Positions 1-7,466 of a stretch of 11,133 bases of DNA are shown one piece after another. The notes under the pieces were generated by a model. The model saw only the letters and a program-made list of their open reading frames with translations, searched no databases and was not told the DNA's origin. The stretch covers positions 1 to 11,133 of the forward strand of contig JAAFHQ010000114.1 in assembly GCA_013298445.1 (NCBI GenBank), given 5' to 3'. The position numbers and the translations under genes are program-made. The stretch comes from Chitinophagales bacterium (GTDB lineage Bacteria; Bacteroidota; Bacteroidia; Chitinophagales; Saprospiraceae). How positions within the stretch are numbered: position 1 is the first letter of the stretch; the number at the start of each line of letters is the position of its first letter.

Positions 1-1
1 C

Positions 2-472
2 AAAAAATCAGCGACCAACTGGGTTGAAGTAGGCGCCCTGAATGCAGACCTGGGTGAAAACATGGCGGCAGAGTTTTCCAACTACAACCCCGAATATGTG
101 GATGTATTTGCACCTGGTGCAGAAATTTACGCGACTACTCCTGAGAATACCTATGAAAACCTTCAAGGCACCAGTATGGCGGCTCCGATGGTAGCAGGGG
201 TTGCGGCGATCCTCCGCTCTTATTTTCCTGACCTTACTGCTGATCAGATTAAAGAGGTGCTGATTGCCTCATCAGTCAAACAAAACCGCAAGGTGATCAA
301 GCCAGGCACTGAAGATGAAAAGGTTGACTTCAGCACCCTTAGCAAAAGTGGCGGCATTGTCAACGTTGAAAAAGCCGTAGAATTGGCCACCAAAACAGTG
401 GGCAAGAAGAAAGGAGTTCAACGGGTTTTGGTAGCAGGAGATTTGGCTCCAGCGCCGAAGGCGATTCCTTAA
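2..472 (+). CDS. Subtilisin-like serine protease (peptidase S8), C-terminal part; 5' end outside window
   Basis: The reading frame is open from base 2, so the gene starts upstream of the window; the ATG at 62 is internal. The visible 156 residues are the last part of an S8 catalytic domain. The motif GTSMAAPMVAGVAA carries the nucleophilic serine (AGT at 173-175), preceded by the usual VDVFAPGAEIYAT stretch. The catalytic Asp and His and the oxyanion-hole Asn region would lie upstream. After the domain come about 60 residues rich in K, V and A that end in a Pro/Ala tail (APAPKAIP). I see no type IX secretion C-terminal domain. Family members are exported endopeptidases; the substrate cannot be told. 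It converges with the DUF3857 operon, with an inverted repeat between them. Confidence 0.93.
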   Translation, partial: KKSATNWVEVGALNADLGENMAAEFSNYNPEYVDVFAPGAEIYATTPENTYENLQGTSMAAPMVAGVAAILRSYFPDLTADQIKEVLIASSVKQNRKVIKPGTEDEKVDFSTLSKSGGIVNVEKAVELATKTVGKKKGVQRVLVAGDLAPAPKAIP

Positions 473-474
473 CT

Positions 475-571
475 AAATGAAAAACTAAAAATGAAAAATG
501 AAAAGGTAAATAAGTAAGGTTTTAAAAACCTCCCTTTTCCCTTTTCATTTTTCATTTTTAGTTTTTCATTT
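475..571. terminator. Perfect 32-bp inverted repeat, likely bidirectional terminator between convergent genes
   Basis: Bases 475-506 are the exact reverse complement of 540-571, with a 33-nt loop that contains a second small hairpin (517-531, AGGTTTT/AAAACCT type). The stem is very AT-rich and built of ATGAAAA units. It begins 3 nt after the protease stop codon. Its right arm includes the stop codon (566-568) and the last bases of the minus-strand gene. Position between two convergent stops fits a two-way transcription end. The stem lacks the usual GC core, so a repeat element that also acts as an end signal is equally possible. Confidence 0.6.
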
Positions 572-2473
572 TTCACTTACAAGCACCATCTTCGTCCCAT
601 CCCACTTTGCAACTTCCCGATAAAAATTGCTAAAGGCTGTATATTCAGTAGCGGGGAGGTCAACAGCTTCGATTTGTAAGCGGCGTTTGACCAGAATTTT
701 ATCTCCAAACTGTTGCACTTTTACTTCATACTGACCGAAAGGGCTTTCCAGTTTTTTGTCTAAAAAAGGCAAACTTTCTACTTTGTAACCTGCCGGGAGG
801 GTAAAACTCAAGTCAGATTCTTGTACATAAGCTTTACGATTGACTACTCTTTGCAGGCGGTTTTCAGCTTTAGCGGGTGCTTTGGTCAGTGGATTGAGTG
901 GGTTGAAGGGCACGAACCAGCGCTTGCCCGATCGGCTGCCCATGCGGCTGAGTGCAGCCTTAAAAGATAAAGAAGCTTCGGCACGGTCTTTTTGATAATC
1001 GACTTGCAAACTATCCAGGGATTCGAGGGCCAATTGGAGGTTTTCTTCCAACCATTCCTTGCGCTCTTTTGCCGCCAAACTTTCCTTCAGTGCGCGATAC
1101 AACTCATGGTTGGCGCCATAAAAATCAGCACGGGCACTATTTTCAACCTTTCCCTCTCCGTCAATTCGAAATTCCGCCCGCCAATACTCCCGATTTTCCT
1201 TGCTGCCTAACACGGGGGTACGCAGCAATTGACCACCCTCCTCGTTGAGCAACAAGACCTGACGGTTGGAGTTGCTTTCACCCAAGTAATTGATCGGATA
1301 ATTAGTAGAGGTACATTCCAGCCAGATTTTTTCGGAGGGAACATATAAAACTACGTGATTGAATCCGGGATCATTGACAAAGTTTTCGTCAAACACCCTG
1401 GGAGCGTCATCCGTATTTTGAATGGCTACCGGGTAGGCTTTGATGTTGGCATAATTCAACAACGCTTTCATGAAGTTGGTCAAAGCTTTGCAGTCGCCGT
1501 ATTTATTGCGGTGCACGTATTCCGCCGTAAATGGCTGCCAGCCACCAATCCCCAATTGTACACTCACGTAGCGCGTTTTGCCTTGCATGTAGCGGTACAA
1601 ACGTTCTACTTTTTCGGCGTTGTTTTTTGCTCCGTTCAAAACGGTATTCAATTCATTCTTCAATTCAATAGGGAGTTCATCCCGACCCTTGTACAAAGAG
1701 GCCATAAAGCGCCCAAACTCCTTCCAACTGCTCATACTCCCCGAATAACTTGCAATCTGGAAGCTGTTGAGAGCCAATTGTACCTGGGGCAAAACCTGTT
1801 CATAATGCGGAGAGTAAGGTTCTTCCTTGACTGCTTTCAAATGTCGGACTTTCCATACATATTGCTGGTAGCCATCCTTGAGGGTGCTCACCTCGGGTTT
1901 GAGCTGGATGTTTACACTGCGGTGGTGCAATTGGGTATTCAGGGGAACTTCTACACTCAATTCGCCCAATTCCACGGCGGTACCATAGTGCTGGATGTCC
2001 CAGTCGGGCAACAGCGCAAGGGTAATTCCCTTTAATTTCTGTTCGTATTCCCACTCCACCGTAAAGGGGAAATCGGTGTGATTGAGGCTCAATACTTTGG
2101 CCCTGCTGTCCTGATAAATTGAAAATCCATCCACTGCAGCGTAATCTTCAAATTCTTCCTTTTTGATTTTGCGCAGCAAGAGCCCATTTTTATCGTACAA
2201 ATTGGCCCTGAGTTGTGCAATGGGTGTTTCAGGGTCATAGCCAATATAGATGGTGTTGGCAGTACTGTTGTTGTTCAGTACAGTTACCACCTTGCGGTAG
2301 GAATAAATCCCTTCGGTGTTTGAATTGAGCCGGATTTTGATCCTTTCCACCCGTACAATCTCCTTAGCGTTGGGAAGTAGTGAGTCGATAGGTTTTGGTG
2401 CCAACTCGATTTGGGCGCGCAGCAAGGGCGACCACATGAGTAGAAGCAATGTGCTAATGGTTTTGAATCGCAT
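566..2473 (-). CDS. Secreted DUF3857 + transglutaminase-like protein (catalytic Cys/His present)
   Basis: 635 residues. An N-terminal signal peptide (MRFK, then a Leu-rich core, likely cut after Ala20 in LLRA|Q) predicts export to the periplasm or cell surface. Residues about 38-235 match the beta-rich DUF3857 domain. Residues about 285-395 are a transglutaminase/protease-like core, with Cys328 in KYGDCKALTNF and His373 in GFNHVVLYVP. The third position reads WLECTST, so Glu386 stands near where many relatives have an Asp. A beta-rich C-terminal part follows, about 430-635. The family is widespread in Bacteroidota; substrate and reaction are not established, and peptidase or transamidase activity is only inferred from the fold. 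It lies 4 bp behind the stop of the paralogous upstream gene, so the two are surely cotranscribed. The ATG at 2473 is the only start that gives a clean signal peptide. Confidence 0.9.
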   Translation of the reverse strand: MRFKTISTLLLLMWSPLLRAQIELAPKPIDSLLPNAKEIVRVERIKIRLNSNTEGIYSYRKVVTVLNNNSTANTIYIGYDPETPIAQLRANLYDKNGLLLRKIKKEEFEDYAAVDGFSIYQDSRAKVLSLNHTDFPFTVEWEYEQKLKGITLALLPDWDIQHYGTAVELGELSVEVPLNTQLHHRSVNIQLKPEVSTLKDGYQQYVWKVRHLKAVKEEPYSPHYEQVLPQVQLALNSFQIASYSGSMSSWKEFGRFMASLYKGRDELPIELKNELNTVLNGAKNNAEKVERLYRYMQGKTRYVSVQLGIGGWQPFTAEYVHRNKYGDCKALTNFMKALLNYANIKAYPVAIQNTDDAPRVFDENFVNDPGFNHVVLYVPSEKIWLECTSTNYPINYLGESNSNRQVLLLNEEGGQLLRTPVLGSKENREYWRAEFRIDGEGKVENSARADFYGANHELYRALKESLAAKERKEWLEENLQLALESLDSLQVDYQKDRAEASLSFKAALSRMGSRSGKRWFVPFNPLNPLTKAPAKAENRLQRVVNRKAYVQESDLSFTLPAGYKVESLPFLDKKLESPFGQYEVKVQQFGDKILVKRRLQIEAVDLPATEYTAFSNFYREVAKWDGTKMVLVSEK

Positions 2474-2477
2474 GGGG

Positions 2478-4454
2478 TTAGATTTTTTTAAGCACCAGTT
2501 GTTCTTGCTGCTTTTCTATGATCAGATCAAAAAACTTTTTGATGACGGCATATTCTTCAGGCTCAAAATGCACCTGGTTTATTTGGATAGTGCTGTTGAT
2601 TTGGAATGTGCGGTTTGTTCCTGGCAATTTGCTGACCAAAAAGGTGAATTTCCCCCCGTTTTCGGGTAGCAATAAATTGACTTGTTCTGGCATTTGTTCC
2701 ACAGCGTAACCTTCGGGTATAGTCAGGTTGAGTACGTAGCGATGGGACAAAGGGTAGGGGATATCGACCGGGTATTCCCGTACCGTTTGTTTAAAAGGAT
2801 TTTCATCAAACGCTGGATGTAAAACAGGATTGAGGTAAATAAAATCTCCATTGACCGTACCCCCTTCCGGGATGACCACTTTGGCGTTGTAGGCCAGGGT
2901 TTTGTAAATGTCGTCCAGGTTTTTGATGGTCACCGAATCGTATTCTATATTGGCAAGGGTAGCGGATACATCTTCGTCTTTGTCTTCCTCTGGCGCTTGA
3001 TTGCTACTTTGTGGATCATCCTTTTTGGTCAATTCCTCCCGGACTTCCAGAGCCGCGTAACCGTCGTAGGCAGAAACAATTTTCCCTACGGCTTTACCTT
3101 CCTCATTCAGGGTGATGTTGAACATTCGGGTTGAGCTGGAACGCCCAGGGACAATGTCCAACCATTCTGGTTTTTCAGCGTCCACGATCCAACCCTTATT
3201 ATTGAGCGCTCTTATTGCGGGTAGTCCCATGGGGCGTTGGTGGTGCGTTGCATCTAATAATTGGACTTTATCATTGTGTTTGAGGTAAGCCAAAACATAG
3301 TTGAACTGGCTGCGGATGGGGTACAATTCGATTGGTTGACCATGTTCCCGGGTGCTGACCAAAAAGGGTTTGGCATCAAATCCGAAGGCTTTAAGCAGCG
3401 CAATGAGCATCAGATTTACACCAGCAGCATCCCCTTTTTTGAGCTCGAATACTTTATTCAAGGGCTCCGTTTGGTAGATGCCGTTCGTTTCATCCCATTT
3501 GATGTGGTCCAGCACAAAGTGGTAAATGGTTTTGACTTTTTCTTCTGGCGTTTTGGCGCTTGCTACCAAGGGGGCTACTTTGTCGTAAGCGTCGTTGAAA
3601 TTGGCTTTGCGGTCGATCCTTTTGCCAAAACTCTCATCTTCCAGGAGTTGTTTGGCTACCGTTTTCCAGTCACTAAGGTACGGTTCCCGGACTCCATTCT
3701 GCACGGTACCACTGATTTGAAAAATTACGTGGGCGGTGTAATCGGTCATGGTGGTGATAAACGCTTCTTCCTTTAACGCTGGGGCGTCTTTGACAGCCAG
3801 GATGTATTTGCGGTTTCGAATGCCAATGCCACTTTCCAAAAACTGCTCGTTGCGATCCAGTTCACGCCCCCGGGAAATGATCACAAATTCCAAAAATTCA
3901 GGAATGTTTAGCACGTATTCACTCAAACGTACTGGAATGTCAGTTTGAAAATACCAGGTGGGAATGCGAACCCAATCCTTGGTTTGCATGACGTAGGAAT
4001 ATTCAATGACGCTGCCCACCTGAATTTCGGGGAAGGTGAATTTTTTGGTGGTGTAACCTTCGGCTGTTTTTTCTTCAAAAAAGTCTTTCTTTTCTATGCT
4101 GCGTTTGCTTCCATCAGGGTTAAAGATTTGAGCTTTGAGCTGAACGATATCCTGATAACGGTCCTTGCTGTAATAAGGGATTTCAATGTCTCCTTCGCTA
4201 AATCCATTGCGTTTCAAAATTTTGATGCGGCGGTGTACATTCAATTCGGTCAGCTGATCAGGAGCGCGTAAATCGTAAGTAAAATAACCAATATCAGCCA
4301 GCACCAGGGCAGCGGCGGAGGTATCCAGGGCGTAAGTGGTCATTTTTAAATCTTCTTCCGGAATTTTTCCCCATTTGATGGAGGTTTCTTGTGCAGGTAG
4401 GTTCAAGTACAATACAGTGGCCCATAGTGCCAACATTGAGGTTTTTAAGTTCAT
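2478..4454 (-). CDS. Secreted DUF3857 + transglutaminase-like protein lacking catalytic Cys/His (pseudoenzyme)
   Basis: 658 residues, first gene of the minus-strand pair. The signal peptide MNLKTSMLALW..LPAQ is likely cut after Ala21. DUF3857 covers about residues 40-260, with the family-type stretch FPEIQVGSVIEYSY at 141-154. The transglutaminase-like fold spans about 300-405, but where the active paralogue has GDCKAL this protein has GDAAGV (Ala343), and FNHV is replaced by FNYV (Tyr386). Only the Asp (LLDATHH, Asp401) remains, so protease or transglutaminase chemistry is not expected. A short acidic, low-complexity linker (about 477-500: KKDDPQ...EEDKDED) precedes the beta-rich C-terminal half. 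Cys-less members of this family are common in Bacteroidota. The role is unknown; a binding or partner function for the downstream paralogue is an inference. Confidence 0.9.
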   Translation of the reverse strand: MNLKTSMLALWATVLYLNLPAQETSIKWGKIPEEDLKMTTYALDTSAAALVLADIGYFTYDLRAPDQLTELNVHRRIKILKRNGFSEGDIEIPYYSKDRYQDIVQLKAQIFNPDGSKRSIEKKDFFEEKTAEGYTTKKFTFPEIQVGSVIEYSYVMQTKDWVRIPTWYFQTDIPVRLSEYVLNIPEFLEFVIISRGRELDRNEQFLESGIGIRNRKYILAVKDAPALKEEAFITTMTDYTAHVIFQISGTVQNGVREPYLSDWKTVAKQLLEDESFGKRIDRKANFNDAYDKVAPLVASAKTPEEKVKTIYHFVLDHIKWDETNGIYQTEPLNKVFELKKGDAAGVNLMLIALLKAFGFDAKPFLVSTREHGQPIELYPIRSQFNYVLAYLKHNDKVQLLDATHHQRPMGLPAIRALNNKGWIVDAEKPEWLDIVPGRSSSTRMFNITLNEEGKAVGKIVSAYDGYAALEVREELTKKDDPQSSNQAPEEDKDEDVSATLANIEYDSVTIKNLDDIYKTLAYNAKVVIPEGGTVNGDFIYLNPVLHPAFDENPFKQTVREYPVDIPYPLSHRYVLNLTIPEGYAVEQMPEQVNLLLPENGGKFTFLVSKLPGTNRTFQINSTIQINQVHFEPEEYAVIKKFFDLIIEKQQEQLVLKKI

Positions 4455-4580
4455 GGCAATAAATAATTTATGTATGTTTATTGAAAACTAACCTAAAGGC
4501 AAAGCACTAATTCAGACTGCGATTCTTTACGAAAGTAACGTGTTGTGGAGTGAATTATTTTAATTGAAACAAGAATTTAC

Positions 4581-4714
4581 CTTGATAGTGGGGCAAAAAT
4601 AAGTGTTCATTTTTCTTGAGCCAAAGGATTAGATAAGGCACTTGAAATGAACCGTTTACTTATCTAATCCTTTGGCAAAATGAACACTTGTTTTTTATCG
4701 CCCCGTGGTTCAAG
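4581..4714. repeat. Long imperfect palindrome in the divergent promoter region
   Basis: The core arms 4621-4637 and 4659-4675 are perfect reverse complements (17 bp: CCAAAGGATTAGATAAG) around a 21-nt loop. After a bulge (CTTGAG on the left, a single C on the right), pairing resumes over AAGTGTTCATTTT/AAAATGAACACTT. Interrupted pairing continues through the A/T run to GGGG (4590-4593)/CCCC (4701-4704) and a final CTTGA/TCAAG. It lies upstream of both flanking operons, so it is not an ordinary terminator. It could be an extragenic palindromic or MITE-like repeat, a symmetric regulatory site, or a structured transcript. Confidence 0.8.
4594..4625 (-). promoter_or_regulatory. Candidate Bacteroidota promoter for the DUF3857 operon, inside the palindrome
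   Basis: On the minus strand TTTG (4625-4622) is followed, after 20 nt, by TATTTTTG (4601-4594), matching the Bacteroidota TTTG / TAnnTTTG consensus and spacing. It would start transcription near 4588, leaving an untranslated leader of about 130 nt before the ATG at 4454. The sequence is AT-rich, so a chance match is possible. The mirror copy in the right arm keeps a TTTG (4671-4674) but no good TAnnTTTG. Confidence 0.4.
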
Positions 4715-4877
4715 CAATCTTAACTTTTATTCAAAAACAAACCAGATACCAGTTGATTACCTAAAAATATAACCTGAAACATCTATTAGTTTGCCAAAAT
4801 GGTCAAGCGATCTTCCCTTTTTGCAGAGTAGACAAGCAATTTAGGGTAAGATGGCCATTTTACACCATGATTAGTTG

Positions 4878-4885
4878 TAAATTTG
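4878..4885 (+). promoter_or_regulatory. Candidate -7 element (TAAATTTG) for the sensor kinase gene
   Basis: TAAATTTG fits the Bacteroidota -7 consensus TAnnTTTG exactly, but there is no exact TTTG at the expected -33 distance (only TTTT at 4858-4861, spacing 16). If it is used, transcription would begin near 4890. That is after the upstream ATG at 4867 and before the ATG at 4921, which supports the latter as the start codon. Confidence 0.3.
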
Positions 4886-4920
4886 AAGGGTATTTTGATG
4901 AATATGGAAACGCAAAACTG

Positions 4921-5955
4921 ATGCAAAACTTCATACAAAAGCAGCGGGTCTTTTTGATCCATTTCTGCTTCTGGTGCTTTTATTTTTTCACCTTTTGTTA
5001 CCAATTAAGGGACCACAAAGATGTCCACGAAACTTGGTTTGGCATCATCAATAATGCACTTTTACAAGTAGCTTATCTGATGTCGGTGGCTTACTCCAAT
5101 TACTTTGTCTTTTTGCCCCGTTTTTTCAAGCACAAGAAATGGTGGAAATTTGCCCTGGAGTTGTTGTTGACAGTGGTGGTTGCCACCTGGATTTTTTTGA
5201 TCCTTAAACGTTATATGATAGATGGGTACACCCACCAGGTTCGGTTCCCTTACTCCAACCGTTTTGCCATCACCGTTTCCATGTCTGCCGTTTTTATTGC
5301 TTCTTTCATTGCCATGCTCAAATTTTTGGAGGATTGGTTTCAACTGGAAGCGAGCAAGCGAGAAATGGAAAATGAAAAACTCAGCGCGGAATTACGCTTC
5401 CTCAAAGCCCAGATTAACCCGCACTTCTTGTTCAATACCCTCAATAATTTGTACTACCTGGCTTATACCCAATCTCCGAATACCACCGAGGTTATCGCCA
5501 AGTTATCCCAAATGATGCGCTACATGATTTACGATTCCAATCACCAGCGGGTGCCGATGAATAAAGAATTGGAATACATGCAGAACTACATCAGTTTGGA
5601 AAATTTGCGGCTCAATGACCAAATTCCCATCAAATTTGAGGTAGAAGGGAACCCCGAGCAGGTATTGATTACCCCACTGATTTTGATTACCTTTCTGGAA
5701 AATGCCTTTAAACATGGTGTGGGAAACAACAATCCCAATGCCTGGGTAAACATCAGTCTTAAAATTGACCAAAATTCTTGTATCTATATTGTGGAAAATA
5801 GCAAATTACCGACTCAAACCATCGGCGAAAAATCCGGCATTGGCCTACAAAACGTTCGCCGCCGACTGGAATTGAGCTACCCAGCACAATATGAACTGAT
5901 CGAAGAAGATCGTAAGGACAGTTATTTTGTACAACTTAAATTGGATTTGTCATGA
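4921..5955 (+). CDS. LytS/YehU-type sensor histidine kinase
   Basis: 344 residues from ATG 4921; the frame can extend to an ATG at 4867 (362 residues). I prefer 4921 because family members begin only a few residues before the first membrane helix, the 18 extra residues look unlike a coding N-terminus, and a possible -7 box lies between the two ATGs. Using 4921, about four hydrophobic segments span residues 9-28, 45-65, 75-97 and 115-137. A short coiled linker (EASKREMENEKLSAELRFLK) leads to the His-kinase signature AQINPHFLFNTLNNL with phospho-acceptor His168. The ATP-binding part shows an N box (TFLENAFKHG, Asn261) and a G box (KSGIGLQNVRRRL). It should sit in the inner membrane and phosphorylate the LytTR regulator encoded next; the two genes overlap by ATGA, so translation is probably coupled. 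The signal sensed is unknown. Confidence 0.92.
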   Translation: MQNFIQKQRVFLIHFCFWCFYFFTFCYQLRDHKDVHETWFGIINNALLQVAYLMSVAYSNYFVFLPRFFKHKKWWKFALELLLTVVVATWIFLILKRYMIDGYTHQVRFPYSNRFAITVSMSAVFIASFIAMLKFLEDWFQLEASKREMENEKLSAELRFLKAQINPHFLFNTLNNLYYLAYTQSPNTTEVIAKLSQMMRYMIYDSNHQRVPMNKELEYMQNYISLENLRLNDQIPIKFEVEGNPEQVLITPLILITFLENAFKHGVGNNNPNAWVNISLKIDQNSCIYIVENSKLPTQTIGEKSGIGLQNVRRRLELSYPAQYELIEEDRKDSYFVQLKLDLS

Positions 5956-6707
5956 ACAACATGCTGAATTGCCTGATCGTAGACGATGAACCACTGGCGC
6001 GCAAATTGCTCTGTGACTATGTTCAAAAAGTGCCCTACATCAAGCTTTTACGCACTTGTTCAGGTCCGATGGAAGCCCTGGATTTTTTGCGGGACAACCC
6101 GGTAGATTTGTTGTTTTTGGACATTCAAATGCCTGAAATCACAGGCCTCACCCTGCTAAAGATTTTACAAAAAAAGCCCTGGGTAATCCTCACCACGGCC
6201 TATTCTGAATACGCACTCGAAAGTTATGACCTCGATGTTGTAGATTATCTGTTAAAACCCATCACCCTGGAGCGCTTTTTGAAGGCGATGGAAAAAATCA
6301 ATCAGAGGATGCAAGGCATAGCCAATCAACAATTGCCCTCTGAAGAAGCAGCACCACCAGCTGCGGTCATTGAACCAAGTCCTGCCTATATCTTCGTCAA
6401 AGATGGCACCAAACTGGTCAAGGTGAAAATAAGTGAAATCATGTATGTGGAAGGGATGAAGGACTACGTGGCCATCCATACACCCCAGCAACGCATTGTC
6501 ACTTTACAAAGATTGAAAGCCATGGAGGAACAATTGCCAGAAAACCAGTTTATCCGCATCCACAATTCTTACATCGTAGCTCTGGAATGGCTGGACTCCA
6601 TCCATAAAGAAAAAGTCAAAGTTGGCAATGCCCTATTGCCGATCAGTGATTCCTACCGCAAATCGTTCAAGGATTTTATTGAAAAGAACCACATCAAGAT
6701 GGACTAA
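5952..6707 (+). CDS. LytTR-family response regulator (LytR/AlgR type)
   Basis: 251 residues. The N-terminal receiver domain (about 4-120) has the acidic pair Asp11-Asp12, phospho-acceptor Asp57 in LLFLDIQMPEITG, Thr81/Thr82 and Lys102 in YLLKPI. A Pro/Ala/Glu-rich linker (about 126-145) leads to a LytTR DNA-binding domain (about 146-247). Typical stretches there are YIFVKDGTKLVKV, IMYVEGMKDYVAIHT and FIRIHNSYIVAL (Arg202, His204). The start ATG overlaps the kinase stop (ATGA, 5952-5955); an in-frame ATG at 5961 is a less likely start. It is expected to bind DNA as a dimer at paired direct sites. The divergent DUF3857 operon is the nearest possible target, without direct evidence. Its stop is one base from that of the convergent permease gene. 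Confidence 0.95.
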   Translation: MNNMLNCLIVDDEPLARKLLCDYVQKVPYIKLLRTCSGPMEALDFLRDNPVDLLFLDIQMPEITGLTLLKILQKKPWVILTTAYSEYALESYDLDVVDYLLKPITLERFLKAMEKINQRMQGIANQQLPSEEAAPPAAVIEPSPAYIFVKDGTKLVKVKISEIMYVEGMKDYVAIHTPQQRIVTLQRLKAMEEQLPENQFIRIHNSYIVALEWLDSIHKEKVKVGNALLPISDSYRKSFKDFIEKNHIKMD

Positions 6708-6708
6708 T

Positions 6709-7446
6709 CTAGGTCAACCAATGCCGTAGCGCATCCAGCCACATGCCCAATGCAATGATGGCCAGTAAAATTCGATTCATTTGGTTGAAACGATGTTGGG
6801 AGATTTTTTCCATCAACCAACGGCCGATGAAGGTACCCAGGATGGTTGCAGCGCACAAAATCAACAACAACCATTGGTATTGTCCAAAATCGAAACCCAC
6901 AGAAATCAAAAACACTGCGGTTTTGACGATCTGGGTAAGGGCCTGGCATACTGATTTGGTGGCGATCAATTCTTCCTTGGCGATGTTGTTGAGTACAAAA
7001 AAGGAGGCAATAAAAGGTCCGGTAACGGCCACAATCATTCCCAAAAAACTGGACAAAAAACCCAAAACGACGAACATCCAAGGGCGGGTAGGGGGGAGCT
7101 TGCCTTCGGGAATAATAATGCTGATCAGGATAAAAGCGCCGACCAAAAACTCCAATAAAATTGGGTCAAAATAATTGAACAACAAGCCGCCCAGCCAGGC
7201 ACCTGGCAAAAGTAAAATGGAAAACAGGCCTACAACCCGCCACTTGATGAATCGCCAAAATGCAGTAAAACGGGCCAGATTGCCCACTACCTGAACAGCG
7301 CTGTGCAAGGGAATGGCTTGTTTGGCATCCAGCCCCCAGCTCAGCATCGCAAAGATCAGGGTGCCGCCCGCCAGGCCAAATATGGCCGAAACAATCGACG
7401 CAAGAACAACCCCCAGCGCCAATACCATGTAAATTCCTACGCTCAA
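6709..7446 (-). CDS. TauE/SafE-family membrane permease (sulfite exporter family)
   Basis: 245 residues, strongly hydrophobic, with about seven or eight membrane segments: roughly 5-24, 71-91, 97-113, 122-150, 168-186, 190-210 and 224-241, plus a short one near 27-37. Family features are the Gly-rich first helix region (SAIFGLAGGTL), the conserved stretch AKQAIPLHSAVQVVGNLARF, the PGAWLGGLLFNYF loop, and a second repeat with SSFLGMIVAVTGPF. TauE/SafE proteins move sulfite, sulfoacetate or other small organic anions across the inner membrane; the substrate here cannot be inferred. The first codon at 7446 is TTG; the ATG at 7428 is the alternative, giving 239 residues and cutting little from helix 1. 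The preceding same-strand gene is separated by a terminator-like hairpin, so this gene probably has its own promoter, which I could not identify. Confidence 0.88.
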   Translation of the reverse strand: MSVGIYMVLALGVVLASIVSAIFGLAGGTLIFAMLSWGLDAKQAIPLHSAVQVVGNLARFTAFWRFIKWRVVGLFSILLLPGAWLGGLLFNYFDPILLEFLVGAFILISIIIPEGKLPPTRPWMFVVLGFLSSFLGMIVAVTGPFIASFFVLNNIAKEELIATKSVCQALTQIVKTAVFLISVGFDFGQYQWLLLILCAATILGTFIGRWLMEKISQHRFNQMNRILLAIIALGMWLDALRHWLT

Positions 7447-7466
7447 TTTCTTTAATTGTACTATGT

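Larger units (their letters stand above)
4455..4920. other. Divergent intergenic region (466 bp) between DUF3857 operon and lytSR-like operon
   Basis: No convincing gene lies here; short frames have no recognisable protein features. The region carries the 5' sides of two divergent operons, the long imperfect palindrome at 4581-4714, a candidate minus-strand promoter inside its left arm, and a candidate -7 element for the kinase gene at 4878-4885. The remainder (4455-4580 and 4715-4866) is AT-rich, and I see nothing distinctive in it. Confidence 0.7.

Noticed and set aside
1355..2035. Long + strand open frame (226 codons) opposite the DUF3857 gene
   Set aside because: It is antisense to a well-supported gene with domains and a signal peptide; its product shows no recognisable family and is explained by codon bias of the other strand.
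3261..3776. + strand open frame of 171 codons inside the upstream DUF3857 gene
   Set aside because: Antisense shadow of a clear coding region, with no protein features of its own.
4581..4714. Insertion sequence or CRISPR-like unit
   Set aside because: There is no transposase, no clear target-site duplication, and only one palindromic unit without spaced direct repeats.
4786..4866. Possible riboswitch or leader structure upstream of the kinase gene
   Set aside because: Only a 7-bp AAAATGG/CCATTTT pairing is visible and no known riboswitch core can be recognised.
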